Shown: positions 1-8,361 of the stretch, piece by piece
How positions within the stretch are numbered: the stretch's first letter is position 1
Layout of the letters: each line of letters begins with the position of its first letter
DNA from: an archaeon UBA55
GTDB taxonomy: Archaea; Undinarchaeota; Undinarchaeia; Undinarchaeales; Undinarchaeaceae
Direction of reading: 5' to 3'
DNA length: 13,855 nucleotides
Assembly (NCBI GenBank): GCA_002495465.1
Contig: DAFN01000015.1
Coordinates: 400 to 14,254, forward strand
The notes under the pieces: generated by a model
The model's input: the letters and a program-made list of their open reading frames with translations, nothing else
Database searches by the model: none
Told to the model about the DNA's origin: nothing
Program-made: the position numbers and the translations under genes

Positions 1-1231
1 TTGCTCCCATATCCCTGATAGCGAATCTACCAAGAGGTGGGAAATCAGCGGCTGTCTCCAGAACAAAGGGCTTAGTTGGTCTAAACCTGATGACTGCAGA
101 GTCGCCAGACTTGAGCATTTCCTTGTTCTCAGTTACTTCCTGCCCTGTCTTCGGATCCATCTTCTTGACAATCTCTTCAATTGTGCAAGCTACCTGCGCT
201 GTGTGGCAGTGGATTACCGGTGTGTATCCCGCGGTTATTGCGCTTGGGTGCTGTAGAATAACAACCTGTGCCTCGAAGGTCTCTGCGACCTGAGGTGGAT
301 TACTTACTTCTCCAGCTACATCTCCGCGCTTTACCGAGCCTTTGTCAAGGCCACGAACGTTTATTCCGACATTGTCCCCAGGCTCAGCCTGTGGAAGCTG
401 TTCGTGGTGCATCTCAACAGTCTTAACTTCTCCAGTTGCACCGCTTGGCTGGAATATCAGCTTCATGCCTGGCTTGAGAATTCCTGACTCAACACGACCA
501 ACAGGAACAACACCAACACCAGTAATGCTGTATGCATCCTGGATTGGCATCCTGAGTGGCTTGTCTGTTGCCTTTTCAGGCGGAACTAGCTCGTCGAAAC
601 GCTTGACAAGTGAAGGTCCCTTGTACCATCCCATGTTCTCTCCAGCGTCTGCTGTCATGTTCTCTCCTGTTACGAAAGCTGCTGTTGGGATGAAGGTGAC
701 TTCATCAATCTTTACGCCTACCGGCTTTAGAAGGTCTTCAACAGTTTTCTTAACTTCATTGAAGCGCTCTTCCTTCCAGTCTACTTCGTCCATCTTGTTG
801 ATGGTTACGATTAGCTGGTTAACGCCGAGTGTTTTAAGAAGCCATGCGTGCTCCTTAGTCTGTGGCTGAATTCCCTCTTTGGCCGAAACGACCAAAACAG
901 CTGCATCAGCTTGGGAAGCGCCTGTGATCATGTTCTTGACGAAATCCCTGTGACCGGGTGCGTCAATGATCGTAAAGTCGTACTTCTGAGTTTGGAACTT
1001 CTTGTGAGCTACATCAATGGTCAGACCTCTTTCTCTCTCTTCCTTTAGCCTGTCCATGACGAAAGCCAATCCGAATGTCTCCTTACCCAGAGTCTTCGCT
1101 TCCTCCTGGATTTTCTTCATTTCCTGCTCAGGGATGTTTCCTGTATCAAACAGTATTCTTCCGACTGAGGTGGACTTTCCGTGGTCCACGTGGCCAACGA
1201 AGACCAGATTCATGTGTGATTTGTCTGCCAT
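1..1231 (-). CDS. tuf: Translation elongation factor 1-alpha (aEF-1A), C-terminus cut by window edge
   Basis: This GTPase delivers aminoacyl-tRNA to the ribosomal A site in the cytoplasm. The frame is open from the ATG at 1229-1231 to the left edge, giving 410 codons; the last visible residues match the family's GRFAIRDMG segment, so only about 15-25 residues should be missing. GTPase motifs are clear: P-loop GHVDHGKS at residues 13-20, switch I RERGLTID at 66-73, DAPGH at 90-94 and NKMD at 145-148. The fifth motif reads PTAAF at 182-186, where the family usually has an SA pair (P-x-S-A), a mild divergence. The start is supported by AAAGGAG at 1240-1246, 8 bases upstream. It lies 97 bases downstream of EF-2, with a TATA-like promoter in that gap, so it is probably transcribed at least partly on its own. 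In other archaea rps10 often follows, which would lie off the left edge. Confidence 0.96.
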   Translation of the reverse strand, partial: MADKSHMNLVFVGHVDHGKSTSVGRILFDTGNIPEQEMKKIQEEAKTLGKETFGLAFVMDRLKEERERGLTIDVAHKKFQTQKYDFTIIDAPGHRDFVKNMITGASQADAAVLVVSAKEGIQPQTKEHAWLLKTLGVNQLIVTINKMDEVDWKEERFNEVKKTVEDLLKPVGVKIDEVTFIPTAAFVTGENMTADAGENMGWYKGPSLVKRFDELVPPEKATDKPLRMPIQDAYSITGVGVVPVGRVESGILKPGMKLIFQPSGATGEVKTVEMHHEQLPQAEPGDNVGINVRGLDKGSVKRGDVAGEVSNPPQVAETFEAQVVILQHPSAITAGYTPVIHCHTAQVACTIEEIVKKMDPKTGQEVTENKEMLKSGDSAVIRFRPTKPFVLETAADFPPLGRFAIRDMGA

Positions 1232-1239
1232 GTTTTTTT

Positions 1240-1246
1240 CTCCTTT
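1240..1246 (-). promoter_or_regulatory. Shine-Dalgarno site of EF-1A
   Basis: The minus strand reads AAAGGAG, followed by an 8-base A-rich spacer and the ATG. It is one of the two strongest ribosome binding sites in the window, fitting a highly expressed protein, and it fixes the EF-1A start. Confidence 0.75.
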
Positions 1247-1265
1247 TAAACGACTATAGTATGTC

Positions 1266-1284
1266 CATAATCGCGAGCATTATG
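1266..1284. repeat. 6-bp inverted repeat in EF-1A leader
   Basis: CATAAT at 1266-1271 and ATTATG at 1279-1284 are perfect inverted copies separated by 7 bases. The repeat lies near the predicted transcription start, between the TATA-like element and the Shine-Dalgarno site. It could be a small leader hairpin or a repressor site, or chance in AT-rich DNA. Confidence 0.35.
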
Positions 1285-1295
1285 ATGTTATTACA

Positions 1296-1316
1296 CCTAT
1301 ATATAGGTTTATATGC
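1296..1316 (-). promoter_or_regulatory. Probable TATA promoter of EF-1A
   Basis: The EF-2/EF-1A gap contains two overlapping AT-rich elements on the minus strand: CATATAAA at 1308-1315 and CTATATATAG at 1297-1306, the latter inside a perfect 12-base palindrome. A start site about 25 bases downstream would leave a leader of roughly 40-50 bases before the EF-1A ATG. This is inferred from motif and spacing only; which element TBP would use cannot be decided. Confidence 0.5.
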
Positions 1317-1328
1317 GCTTTTTCGCTA

Positions 1329-1550
1329 TCAACCGAGCAAGTCACTCGGTGTCTGTGGATTCTCACTGAGACCCTTTCTGCCCCTGATTTCAGACACTGT
1401 TTTTGCCTGTAAATCCGGAGGAAGCTTCTCAAATCCTGCACCTTCAGTGCTCCACAGTACTCTTCCTTCAGTAGCGCTCCTTATCGCACCTGCAAATCCG
1501 AACATTTCCGCCACTGGTGCCTTTGCGACTATCTCCATTTGGTCCCCTTC
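1329..1550 (-). CDS. fusA: EF-2 C-terminal segment, in frame after the TAG
   Basis: These 73 codons continue EF-2 domain V in the same frame directly after the TAG: EGDQ, then [17 protein letters not shown] and the IRSATEGR and LWSTE segments, all strongly conserved in archaeal EF-2. An ATG at 1536-1538 could start a separate 69-residue piece, and the bases just before it (AGGAAGGGG) resemble a ribosome binding site, but they also encode the conserved EGD, so this is weak support. The segment ends TGA at 1329-1331, followed at once by TAG in frame, a tandem stop. It is best read as the end of one EF-2 gene rather than an independent gene. The tail (PQTPSDLLG) is diverged, as is normal for the family's last residues. 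Confidence 0.9.
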   Translation of the reverse strand, partial: EGDQMEIVAKAPVAEMFGFAGAIRSATEGRVLWSTEGAGFEKLPPDLQAKTVSEIRGRKGLSENPQTPSDLLG

Positions 1551-3533
1551 CTACTGAATATCAAGTATCTGACCACGCCTTCCCTGCATTTCCTTGTTTA
1601 CGGCTCCCATGTGAGCCTCTGGAACGCGGACGAAGACCTTCTGAACAGGTTCTGTGAGAAGTACTCCGGAAGTAAGCATCGCCGCCTTGATTGCATTTCT
1701 TACAGCAGGGATTACCTGTGCAGGACCTCTGTGAATAGCATCTTCGTGAAGCTTGACATCGTGAAGAACTACTTTAAGACCGGCACAGCGTTCGTTTGAA
1801 AGCGGACCTTTCTTTATAACATCGTCAAATCCGTCCATGCACAACTCCATTACCTCTCCAAGGTGAACTTCTCCCTTGACGACGCTCATGAATATGTTGT
1901 TTCCATGAATGCTTGCAACGCCCTTGGCAACCTTAGCATCCATTCCAAGCCCTGCGAATTTCTTTGTCAGCTCTTTTTGCATCTTCTTTTTTACACGACC
2001 CTGTGGAAGTTCTCCCTTTTGAATTGCATCTGTAATTTCCTGCTCGAGAGGCTGAACACTTATGTAGAACCTGTTGTGCTTGTTCGGGCTCTTTCCTTCG
2101 AGCTGAGGACTCACAGTGTCAATAGTTTCTCTGTAAACTACAATTGGGTCAGATGCATTAATGGGAATCTTGTGATCATTCTCTATTCTGTATTTCCAGA
2201 TTTCCAGGTGAAGTTCTCCAGTCCCGGACATTTTGCACTCCCCGGTTTCTTCATCGACTTCGATATGGATTGCAGGATCCTGCTTTGCAATTCTGTAAAG
2301 AACTTCGACGAGTTTTGGAAGGTCCTTTGTACTCTTCGCCTCTATTGCCTCTGTGACAACCGGCTCAGTCTCCTGAATCCTTTCAAAGGGCTCTATTATC
2401 TGTGAAGGCAAGCACGCTGTTTCTCCAGAACGGGCTGTTTTGAGGCCACTTACAGCAACAATATTTCCAACAGGAACTTCTTCAATTTGGACTCTTTCAT
2501 TTGTCATGTAAAGAGCCAGCTGTTGAACTCTGAAATCTTGCTTTGCATTTATTAAGTGCAGATCCATTCCGGACTTGAGTGTTCCCGAGTATAGCCTTCC
2601 AAGGGCTACGTCTCCAGCGTGAGGGTCTGCGTGAATCTTAGTTATCATAAAAGCCACAGGACCATCTTTGTCACAGGAGCTGAGTTGAGCCATTACTTCC
2701 TCATCTTCCCCTGGCCAGATTTGAGGTATTCTGTATTTCTGAGACTCGACAGGGCTTGGGTGGTGCTTAACAACAAGATCTAGAGTTATTTTTGAAAGTG
2801 GTGCTTTGTCTGCTAGCTCCTTCCATTTGTCGTCGCCCTCAGTATATGCATTGATTATGTCGCCGAATGATATATTGAGCTCCTTCATGTGGGGAACAGA
2901 AAGTGCCCAGCGATGGAAACCTGAGCCGAACATGACAGAGCCGTCTTCAACTCTGACCTTCCAGTCATTTTCGAAATCAGGAGGAAGGTTCTTTGCAATT
3001 AGTTGGTTTACCTTTGCGATTATTTTTACAAAACGCTCCTGCATCTGCTCAGGAGTCAGTTTAAGCTCTCTTATAAGTCTGTCAACTTTGTTTATGAAAA
3101 GAAGAGGCTTCACCCGCTCTCTAAGAGCCTGTCTTAGAACTGTTTCTGTCTGGGGCATGCAGCCTTCGACAGCATCAACGAGAACTAATCCGCCGTCAAC
3201 TGCCCTCATTGCTCTGATGACGTCACCTCCAAAGTCAACGTGACCTGGAGTGTCAATAAGATTTATAAGATAGTCCTCTCCCCCAGAGTTGTGAACCAGT
3301 GTAACATTGGCCGCGTTAATAGTTATCCCTCGAGCCTGTTCCTGCTCGTCGAAATCGAGAGCCCTCTGCTGCCCAGCGAGCTCTTCAGATATGAGACCTG
3401 AATCTGCAAGAAGACTGTCAGAAAGTGTTGTCTTACCGTGGTCAATGTGGGCTATAATTCCCATATTCCTGATTTTATCAGGAGTCTTCATTAATTCCTT
3501 TATTTTCTCAATTAAATCTTCTCTTCGTCCCAT
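1551..3533 (-). CDS. fusA: Translation elongation factor 2 (aEF-2), residues 1-660, up to an in-frame TAG
   Basis: EF-2 is the GTPase that drives ribosomal translocation. This part holds almost the whole protein: P-loop AHIDHGKT at residues 28-35, the ARGITI switch I segment at 67-72, DTPGH at 94-98, NKVD at 148-151, domains II-IV, and the diphthamide site with the modified His expected at about residue 601 (AIHRG). The start ATG at 3531-3533 follows the rps7 stop by 5 bases; no strong Shine-Dalgarno is visible, so coupling to rps7 is likely. The frame meets TAG at 1551-1553 (codon 661) inside domain V, and homology continues in the same frame to 1329, giving 734 codons in all, the usual length for archaeal EF-2. 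A 660-residue product would lack the end of domain V and would not be expected to work alone. Sequence error, readthrough, or a recent nonsense mutation are all possible. Confidence 0.93.
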   Translation of the reverse strand: MGRREDLIEKIKELMKTPDKIRNMGIIAHIDHGKTTLSDSLLADSGLISEELAGQQRALDFDEQEQARGITINAANVTLVHNSGGEDYLINLIDTPGHVDFGGDVIRAMRAVDGGLVLVDAVEGCMPQTETVLRQALRERVKPLLFINKVDRLIRELKLTPEQMQERFVKIIAKVNQLIAKNLPPDFENDWKVRVEDGSVMFGSGFHRWALSVPHMKELNISFGDIINAYTEGDDKWKELADKAPLSKITLDLVVKHHPSPVESQKYRIPQIWPGEDEEVMAQLSSCDKDGPVAFMITKIHADPHAGDVALGRLYSGTLKSGMDLHLINAKQDFRVQQLALYMTNERVQIEEVPVGNIVAVSGLKTARSGETACLPSQIIEPFERIQETEPVVTEAIEAKSTKDLPKLVEVLYRIAKQDPAIHIEVDEETGECKMSGTGELHLEIWKYRIENDHKIPINASDPIVVYRETIDTVSPQLEGKSPNKHNRFYISVQPLEQEITDAIQKGELPQGRVKKKMQKELTKKFAGLGMDAKVAKGVASIHGNNIFMSVVKGEVHLGEVMELCMDGFDDVIKKGPLSNERCAGLKVVLHDVKLHEDAIHRGPAQVIPAVRNAIKAAMLTSGVLLTEPVQKVFVRVPEAHMGAVNKEMQGRRGQILDIQ

Positions 3534-3538
3534 TTTAA

Positions 3539-4141
3539 TTAGCGTGCGCTTGCTGCTACTCTCTCAAGCTCGTCTCTCTTGCTGACAGAATAGCACTTCT
3601 GGTCTCCGCTTCCTGCTGAAATAATCTCTGCAGCAAGAGAAGCTTCTACACTCTGTTTTTTCTTGAAGGATCGTGCGCTTGCTCCGTGACTGAGGAATCT
3701 GAGTGCCAGGTCAACCCTTCTGATTGGAGCAACGTTAACAGGCCTGTGGGCTATAATTCCACCCTGCCTTATTCTTGTTGTCTCCTCAATTGGGGCGCTA
3801 TATTCCACTGCACGGATGAGAACTTGAAGAGGATTTTCTGATGTCTTTTTTTCAACGATTTCAAGAGCCTTTCTGACAGATTTGAGAGCCATTTGCTTCT
3901 TTCCAGAGTCGCGGCCGCTGTTTTTCTTGTGCGTTCTGTTGTCCTTAAGATGTCCTGTGACCATCATCTTGTTTGCAAGCCTCTCGACCATTGAATAATG
4001 TAAGTTTCCAAATTTTACCTTGGCATACTTTCCATAAGAGTGAGGAACCGTATTTCCACCAGTGTTAAGGTAGGCTTTAATACCGATGTCCCTGACCACA
4101 AGATTTGTAGAGTCCCATTTTCCAAAAACTTTGAAATCCAT
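3539..4141 (-). CDS. rps7: 30S ribosomal protein S7 (archaeal uS7)
   Basis: uS7 binds the 3' major domain of 16S rRNA and shapes the head of the small subunit near the E site. The 200-residue product is a normal archaeal length. It shows the conserved NPLQVLIRAVE stretch, the basic RRVDLALRF segment and the usual archaeal tail with KRDELERVA. Its ATG at 4139-4141 shares one base with the rps12 TAA (TAATG), and AGAGGT lies upstream within rps12, so translation is coupled. EF-2 follows after 5 bases. The middle reads AHRPVNVAPI where many archaea have a different stretch before VAP, a minor divergence. Confidence 0.96.
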   Translation of the reverse strand: MDFKVFGKWDSTNLVVRDIGIKAYLNTGGNTVPHSYGKYAKVKFGNLHYSMVERLANKMMVTGHLKDNRTHKKNSGRDSGKKQMALKSVRKALEIVEKKTSENPLQVLIRAVEYSAPIEETTRIRQGGIIAHRPVNVAPIRRVDLALRFLSHGASARSFKKKQSVEASLAAEIISAGSGDQKCYSVSKRDELERVAASAR

Positions 4142-4578
4142 TACTTAAGCGACCTCTCTTTTGTTCCCTTGATGAGTTCCGGAAGGGAAATTAAATTAAC
4201 TTTGATAACCTTGAATCGTACACCAGGGATGTCCCCCTTTGACTTACCCATTGGACCTCGGATTCCTACGATGTCAACTTCGTCGTGTTCATTTATGAAA
4301 CTGATAGCATTATTTCCAGGCATAAAAGCTGTGACTAGTTTGTTGTTCTTTGTAAGCTGGACTCTGACACACTTTCGGATAGCAGAGTTTGGCTGTTTTG
4401 CCTCAAGACCGACTTTCTCCAGTACTATACCTTTAGCCTGTGGAGCTCCAGCAAGAGGAGAAGAGCGGATGTTTAGAGCAAGAGCTCGCCTTTTGTAGAG
4501 GCGGTCACTCCATCTGAAGCGCTGCCTTCTCTTCTTAAGCTTTCTTGCCGTATACAGTCCTGTTGGTTTTCTTGCCAT
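4141..4578 (-). CDS. rps12: 30S ribosomal protein S12 (archaeal uS12)
   Basis: uS12 sits at the decoding centre and interface of the small subunit. The 145 residues match the archaeal family: a basic N-terminus (KKRRQRFRW), QPNSAIRK at 62-69, [11 protein letters not shown] around 96-106 and the decoding-centre loop GDIPGVR at 115-121. The loop PGNNA at 87-91 replaces the PGDGA that I recall as usual in archaea. The ATG at 4576-4578 overlaps the nusA TAA by one base, and the gene ends one base into rps7. The S12-S7-EF-2 order is the conserved str-type arrangement. Confidence 0.96.
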   Translation of the reverse strand: MARKPTGLYTARKLKKRRQRFRWSDRLYKRRALALNIRSSPLAGAPQAKGIVLEKVGLEAKQPNSAIRKCVRVQLTKNNKLVTAFMPGNNAISFINEHDEVDIVGIRGPMGKSKGDIPGVRFKVIKVNLISLPELIKGTKERSLK

Positions 4579-4985
4579 TAGTTTACTTTTACCTGTAAAT
4601 TATAGTGCCTTTTTAGTAAGGAGCCTAGTATTTTAACCTTTGTGCCACCTTTTCCTATTATTCTTCCCTTGTTGTAGTCGTCTGTAGTGATTAGGATACT
4701 GCCTTCCGTGAGTTCAACAGAGTAGTCCATTCTAGTTCCGAGATAATTCTTGACGAACTTTACTGGGTCCTCTGAAATCTCAACAATTTGGACATTTTTT
4801 CCTGCATCTCTGGACAGGCGCTTTGCGTTTTCCCCGTTTTTCCCTATTGCAAGTCTGGCGTCCCCCTCCTGAACAATATAAATAAGTTCTTTTTCAGAAT
4901 CAATACATTCAATTACACGAGCATTTGAGATTTTCTCAAGGGCACTTACAAGAGCAAGCGTATCATTTGTTATGAGGAGCGTCAT
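4578..4985 (-). CDS. nusA: Archaeal NusA-like transcription factor (two KH domains)
   Basis: Archaeal NusA is a short RNA-binding protein related to bacterial NusA, without its N-terminal polymerase-binding and S1 domains; it is thought to act in transcription termination or elongation. The 135 residues show two KH modules with their GxxG loops, GKNG at 48-51 and GKGG at 111-114. Length and position between the RNA polymerase genes and rps12 are typical. The ATG overlaps the rpoA2 TGA (ATGA, 4983-4985), with AAGGT a little upstream. No L30e gene lies between rpoA2 and nusA, unlike many archaea. Confidence 0.93.
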   Translation of the reverse strand: MTLLITNDTLALVSALEKISNARVIECIDSEKELIYIVQEGDARLAIGKNGENAKRLSRDAGKNVQIVEISEDPVKFVKNYLGTRMDYSVELTEGSILITTDDYNKGRIIGKGGTKVKILGSLLKRHYNLQVKVN

Positions 4986-6121
4986 TTCTTATCTACCTTT
5001 TTCATTATGAGCTCTGGAACGCCTGTTCCAAGATTTATTACCTGACCGACAATTATGTTCTCAACAACACCATTGAGCGGATCTGATTCATTGTATGCAG
5101 CCGCCCTGAGAAGGTGCTTCACTGTCTCCTCGAAACTAGCTCTTGCCAGAATTGATGCCTTGTCTCCGGAAATTCCGTGCCTGCCTACAGCCTTCACTCG
5201 GCCATCAGCGCACATTGTGTCAGAAACAAGAGTTATGTGCCTGTTGTCAACAGACAATCCGGCATCGTCAAGTGTAAGAATTGTCTCCTCGACAAGCATA
5301 TTTCTTGCAGCCTCTATTCCGAAGACCTTCTCTACTTCAAGTATATCATTGCTCTTAGTTCTAGAAGCGTCAACACCAGGGACGAGAAGAATATCCTTTA
5401 GATTAGTTCCACTTGTATAGAGAATGAAGTCGCGATCCTTCTTCTGTACCACGACATAACTTATCCCTCCAATTCCGGAAAGGTGAGTTTCGCGCAAATC
5501 TTCCTTTAGCTTCTGCAAAAGAGACGCGACTTTTTTCTCGGTTTTTATGACTGCCTTGTTTCCACCCTCGACAGATACTCTGTTTCCGTATATCTCAATA
5601 AGTGTGTTCTCAAGTTTCTTCGGAGTGATGCTGCGCTTTTTCAGCTCATTTCTGTCAAGAATAACTGTAACAGCATATTTTGCGAAGTCCGTAGACATCT
5701 CAGTCATTATGTTCTTTATTCTGGTCTCCTTCAAACGGTGAGCTATGGACTCAGCCTTTTCAATCGTATTGTTAGCCTTGTCTAGATAAATTTCCATCAT
5801 CGGCGTCTTCGGAGTTCTTCGTGCGTCGAAGATTTCAATAAGCCTTGGAAGACCACGTGTAACGTCCATGGCAGTTCCAGCGTAGTGCTTGGTTCTCATC
5901 ATCATTTGAGTTCCAGGCTCTCCCAGAGACTGTGCAGCAACGACCCCGACACCCTCTCCGGGCTCGACCTTTGCCTTAAGGTAAGTTGAAGTGACAAGAT
6001 TGAGAAAGTCCTCAGACTGTTTCCGTGACTTTATCTTGGATGCAAAGTCCTCGGCCTCTTTCTGTAGCTTAGGAGGTAGTAAACTTGCAGCCTCTTCCTT
6101 TGATTTTGAACTCTCACTCAT
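4982..6121 (-). CDS. rpoA2: DNA-directed RNA polymerase subunit A'' (RpoA2)
   Basis: A'' is the C-terminal part of the largest RNA polymerase subunit and carries the trigger loop that closes on the incoming nucleotide. The 379 residues are a normal length. [15 protein letters not shown] at about 59-73 leads into the trigger loop, with the catalytic His at 79 conserved (RTKHYAG). The residue before it is Lys78, where homologues I know have Phe (TFH), and the preceding positions are Met rather than Thr-Leu or Thr-Met. [18 protein letters not shown] follows as expected, and the C-terminal [11 protein letters not shown] and [10 protein letters not shown] segments are present. The start overlaps the rpoA1 TGA by 4 bases (ATGA) and the stop overlaps nusA in the same way. 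Confidence 0.95.
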   Translation of the reverse strand: MSESSKSKEEAASLLPPKLQKEAEDFASKIKSRKQSEDFLNLVTSTYLKAKVEPGEGVGVVAAQSLGEPGTQMMMRTKHYAGTAMDVTRGLPRLIEIFDARRTPKTPMMEIYLDKANNTIEKAESIAHRLKETRIKNIMTEMSTDFAKYAVTVILDRNELKKRSITPKKLENTLIEIYGNRVSVEGGNKAVIKTEKKVASLLQKLKEDLRETHLSGIGGISYVVVQKKDRDFILYTSGTNLKDILLVPGVDASRTKSNDILEVEKVFGIEAARNMLVEETILTLDDAGLSVDNRHITLVSDTMCADGRVKAVGRHGISGDKASILARASFEETVKHLLRAAAYNESDPLNGVVENIIVGQVINLGTGVPELIMKKVDKK

Positions 6122-8355
6122 TTATTTTCCACATCCTTTAATGTTTTCTCTAGATTAACAGACTTTCCAAGGTCAGTCTTTGCCGGATCTACCCCATCTT
6201 CACCGTAGCTGAACTGTATAATGACTCCGCGACCGTCTCTGACAGTCTCGTTGTAGTCAACAATAATATCCTGCATTGCGTTGATAAGCCTGCGCTGGAG
6301 ATAACCTGATTTTGGAGTCCTCATTGCTGTGTCTGTAAGTGATTCTCGGCCACCCATTGCGTGGAAGAAAAATTCAATCGGATCCATTCCGCTCTTGTAA
6401 CTGGAACTAACAAAACCGTGAGCTCTTGCACCAAGATCGTTTCTGGTGAAGTGAGGAAGAGTTCTTTCCCTGTATCCTCTGAGAATTCTCTGACCTCTGA
6501 TAGCCTGCTGACCGATGCATGCAGACATTTGAGTTATGTTGAGCATGCTTCCTCTGGCTCCAGTCTTTGCCATGAGAAGTGCGAAGTTATTCTCCTCAAG
6601 GTGGTCTTTTGCAAGAGTTCCTGCTTTATTCCTTGCATTGTTCAGCTCTACCATAATTAGCTCCTCAAGTGTGTCGATTACACTCTTTCCTTTGGATGGA
6701 GCGAGATTTCCTTTCCTGTATTTTGAAACCAATTCGTCAACCTTTTTCTCTGCACCGGAAAGAACATTAGAAATTTCTTCCATTGTCTTTTCAGGGAGGT
6801 CTTCCTCATCAAGACCGGTTGTGAATCCTCTCTTGTCAAGATATGCAATAGCAAGTTTTGTGATTGAGTTGAGGAAGACTTTTGCCCCCTCAGGTCCGTG
6901 TTTTCTGAGAACTTCATCAAGAAGCTTTCCGGACATAACTCCGACAGACCTCTCGTCAATTGAGCCCTTTTTGAGAACTCCTTTTTGTATGACGACCGTT
7001 TCCTGGTCTTTGGCAGTGTATTCCATGTTTATATTATCAGGGATGAAAAGGCTGATAATATCGCGTCCATGTACCTTTCCTGAACCGAGTTTAAACTCTT
7101 CCGTGTATCCTGCTCGCGTAGCCAGCTGGAAGGCGTCCTTGGAACTGAATTCGTCGTTGCTGAGAGAGTAAAGTCCTGAAATGTGATCGTGTATGCAACC
7201 AATTATAGGACCTCCGAATCTTGGAGACCTTATCTGATTCTGGACTGACATCAGAAGACGTGCTTCAGTTCTTGCCTCTTCAGTCTGAGGAACGTGAAGG
7301 TTCATTTCGTCTCCGTCGAAGTCAGCGTTGTAAGGAGTGCAGACGCAAAGGTTTAGCCTGAATGTCTTTCCTGGGAGAATTCTGGCTCTGTGCGCCATCA
7401 TTGACATTCTGTGAAGAGAAGGCTGCCTGTTAAAGAGAACTATGTCGCCGTCGATGAGGTGCCTCTCAACTATGTATCCAGCATCTAATTCTTCCAGGAT
7501 TTCGTCGATACTTTCAGAAGTTATCCTCTTTCTTCTTCCATCAGGCCTGATTACGTAGTTTGCCCCTGGATATTTGTCACGGTTTTTAACATAGTTCAAA
7601 ATTCTGTCCTTGTTAAGCTTAGTAATTCTCTCAGGTATTGTGAGCTCTGTAGCAATCTCATATGGGATTCCTACCTCATCTATGCTGATGTTTGGGTCAG
7701 GAGAAATTACAGTTCTTGCGGAGAAGTCAACGCGCTTCCCGGCTAAGCTTGACCTGAATCGACCTTCCTTTCCCTTCAGCCTCTGTTTGAGTGTTTTGAG
7801 AGGTCTTCCTGACCTGTGCCTTGCTGTTGGAACGCCTGTTACTTCATTGTCCATCAAGGTAGTTACGTGGTACTGAACAAGCTCCCACTGGTCCTCAACA
7901 ATTAGGTGGGGAGCTCCTGCTTCTATATTCTCACGAAGCCTCTGATTCAGACGAATTATATCAACAAGTTTGTGAGTAAGGTCGTCTTCGGAACGCTCTC
8001 CTGTTTCAAGTGTAATACTCGGTCTTGTAGTAACCGGAGGAACCGGAACAACAGTTAGTATTGCCCATTCTGGTCTTGAACTCTCGGAGCTTAGTCCGAA
8101 TAGAAAAATATCATCATCCGGTATTTTTTCGAACCACTCTTTTATCTCAGTCGGCATAATCCTATCCCCATCTTCTGTGTAGCCAGTTGGCTTGTCAAAT
8201 TTGATTTTAAGTTTTTTCTCAGAACAGTGGGCACAGATTTTTGGCTTTCTGGCGTCAGTTGTTGTTTTCTTAACCATGTCCTCGAACTCTTCAGCACCAA
8301 GCTCCTTGGCCTCTCTAAGCTTCAGTTTGTAATCATCTATATCGCTTTGAGGCAT
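6118..8355 (-). CDS. rpoA1: RNA polymerase subunit A' (RpoA1), residues 109-853, after an in-frame TGA
   Basis: A' is the N-terminal part of the largest RNA polymerase subunit and holds the catalytic magnesium site. This part contains the zinc-ligand pair CAHC at full-length residues 149-152, the absolutely conserved NADFDGD at 451-457 with its three Asp, the secondary-channel and funnel regions, and the bridge helix region ending SGYLQRRL. The whole A' would be 853 residues, a normal size. It is in the same frame as the 8362-8679 segment, separated only by TGA ATT CTC, so 8353-8355 ATG is either an internal Met or a reinitiation start; no clear Shine-Dalgarno precedes it. Alone, this part lacks half the zinc site and part of the clamp. 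The gene ends in a 4-base ATGA overlap with rpoA2. Confidence 0.94.
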   Translation of the reverse strand: MPQSDIDDYKLKLREAKELGAEEFEDMVKKTTTDARKPKICAHCSEKKLKIKFDKPTGYTEDGDRIMPTEIKEWFEKIPDDDIFLFGLSSESSRPEWAILTVVPVPPVTTRPSITLETGERSEDDLTHKLVDIIRLNQRLRENIEAGAPHLIVEDQWELVQYHVTTLMDNEVTGVPTARHRSGRPLKTLKQRLKGKEGRFRSSLAGKRVDFSARTVISPDPNISIDEVGIPYEIATELTIPERITKLNKDRILNYVKNRDKYPGANYVIRPDGRRKRITSESIDEILEELDAGYIVERHLIDGDIVLFNRQPSLHRMSMMAHRARILPGKTFRLNLCVCTPYNADFDGDEMNLHVPQTEEARTEARLLMSVQNQIRSPRFGGPIIGCIHDHISGLYSLSNDEFSSKDAFQLATRAGYTEEFKLGSGKVHGRDIISLFIPDNINMEYTAKDQETVVIQKGVLKKGSIDERSVGVMSGKLLDEVLRKHGPEGAKVFLNSITKLAIAYLDKRGFTTGLDEEDLPEKTMEEISNVLSGAEKKVDELVSKYRKGNLAPSKGKSVIDTLEELIMVELNNARNKAGTLAKDHLEENNFALLMAKTGARGSMLNITQMSACIGQQAIRGQRILRGYRERTLPHFTRNDLGARAHGFVSSSYKSGMDPIEFFFHAMGGRESLTDTAMRTPKSGYLQRRLINAMQDIIVDYNETVRDGRGVIIQFSYGEDGVDPAKTDLGKSVNLEKTLKDVENK

Positions 8356-8361
8356 GAGAAT

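Noticed and set aside
1536..1538. Independent small gene starting at this ATG
   Set aside because: The product is exactly the conserved C-terminus of EF-2, and conserved EF-2 residues also lie between the TAG and this ATG, so it is treated as part of EF-2.
6678..6959. 93-codon minus-strand frame within rpoA1
   Set aside because: It is an out-of-frame shadow of rpoA1, whose own frame is conserved through this region.
6536..7171. 211-codon plus-strand reading frame
   Set aside because: It lies wholly opposite conserved rpoA1 coding sequence and shows no recognisable protein features; similar plus-strand frames opposite EF-1A, EF-2 and the rpoB genes were rejected for the same reason.
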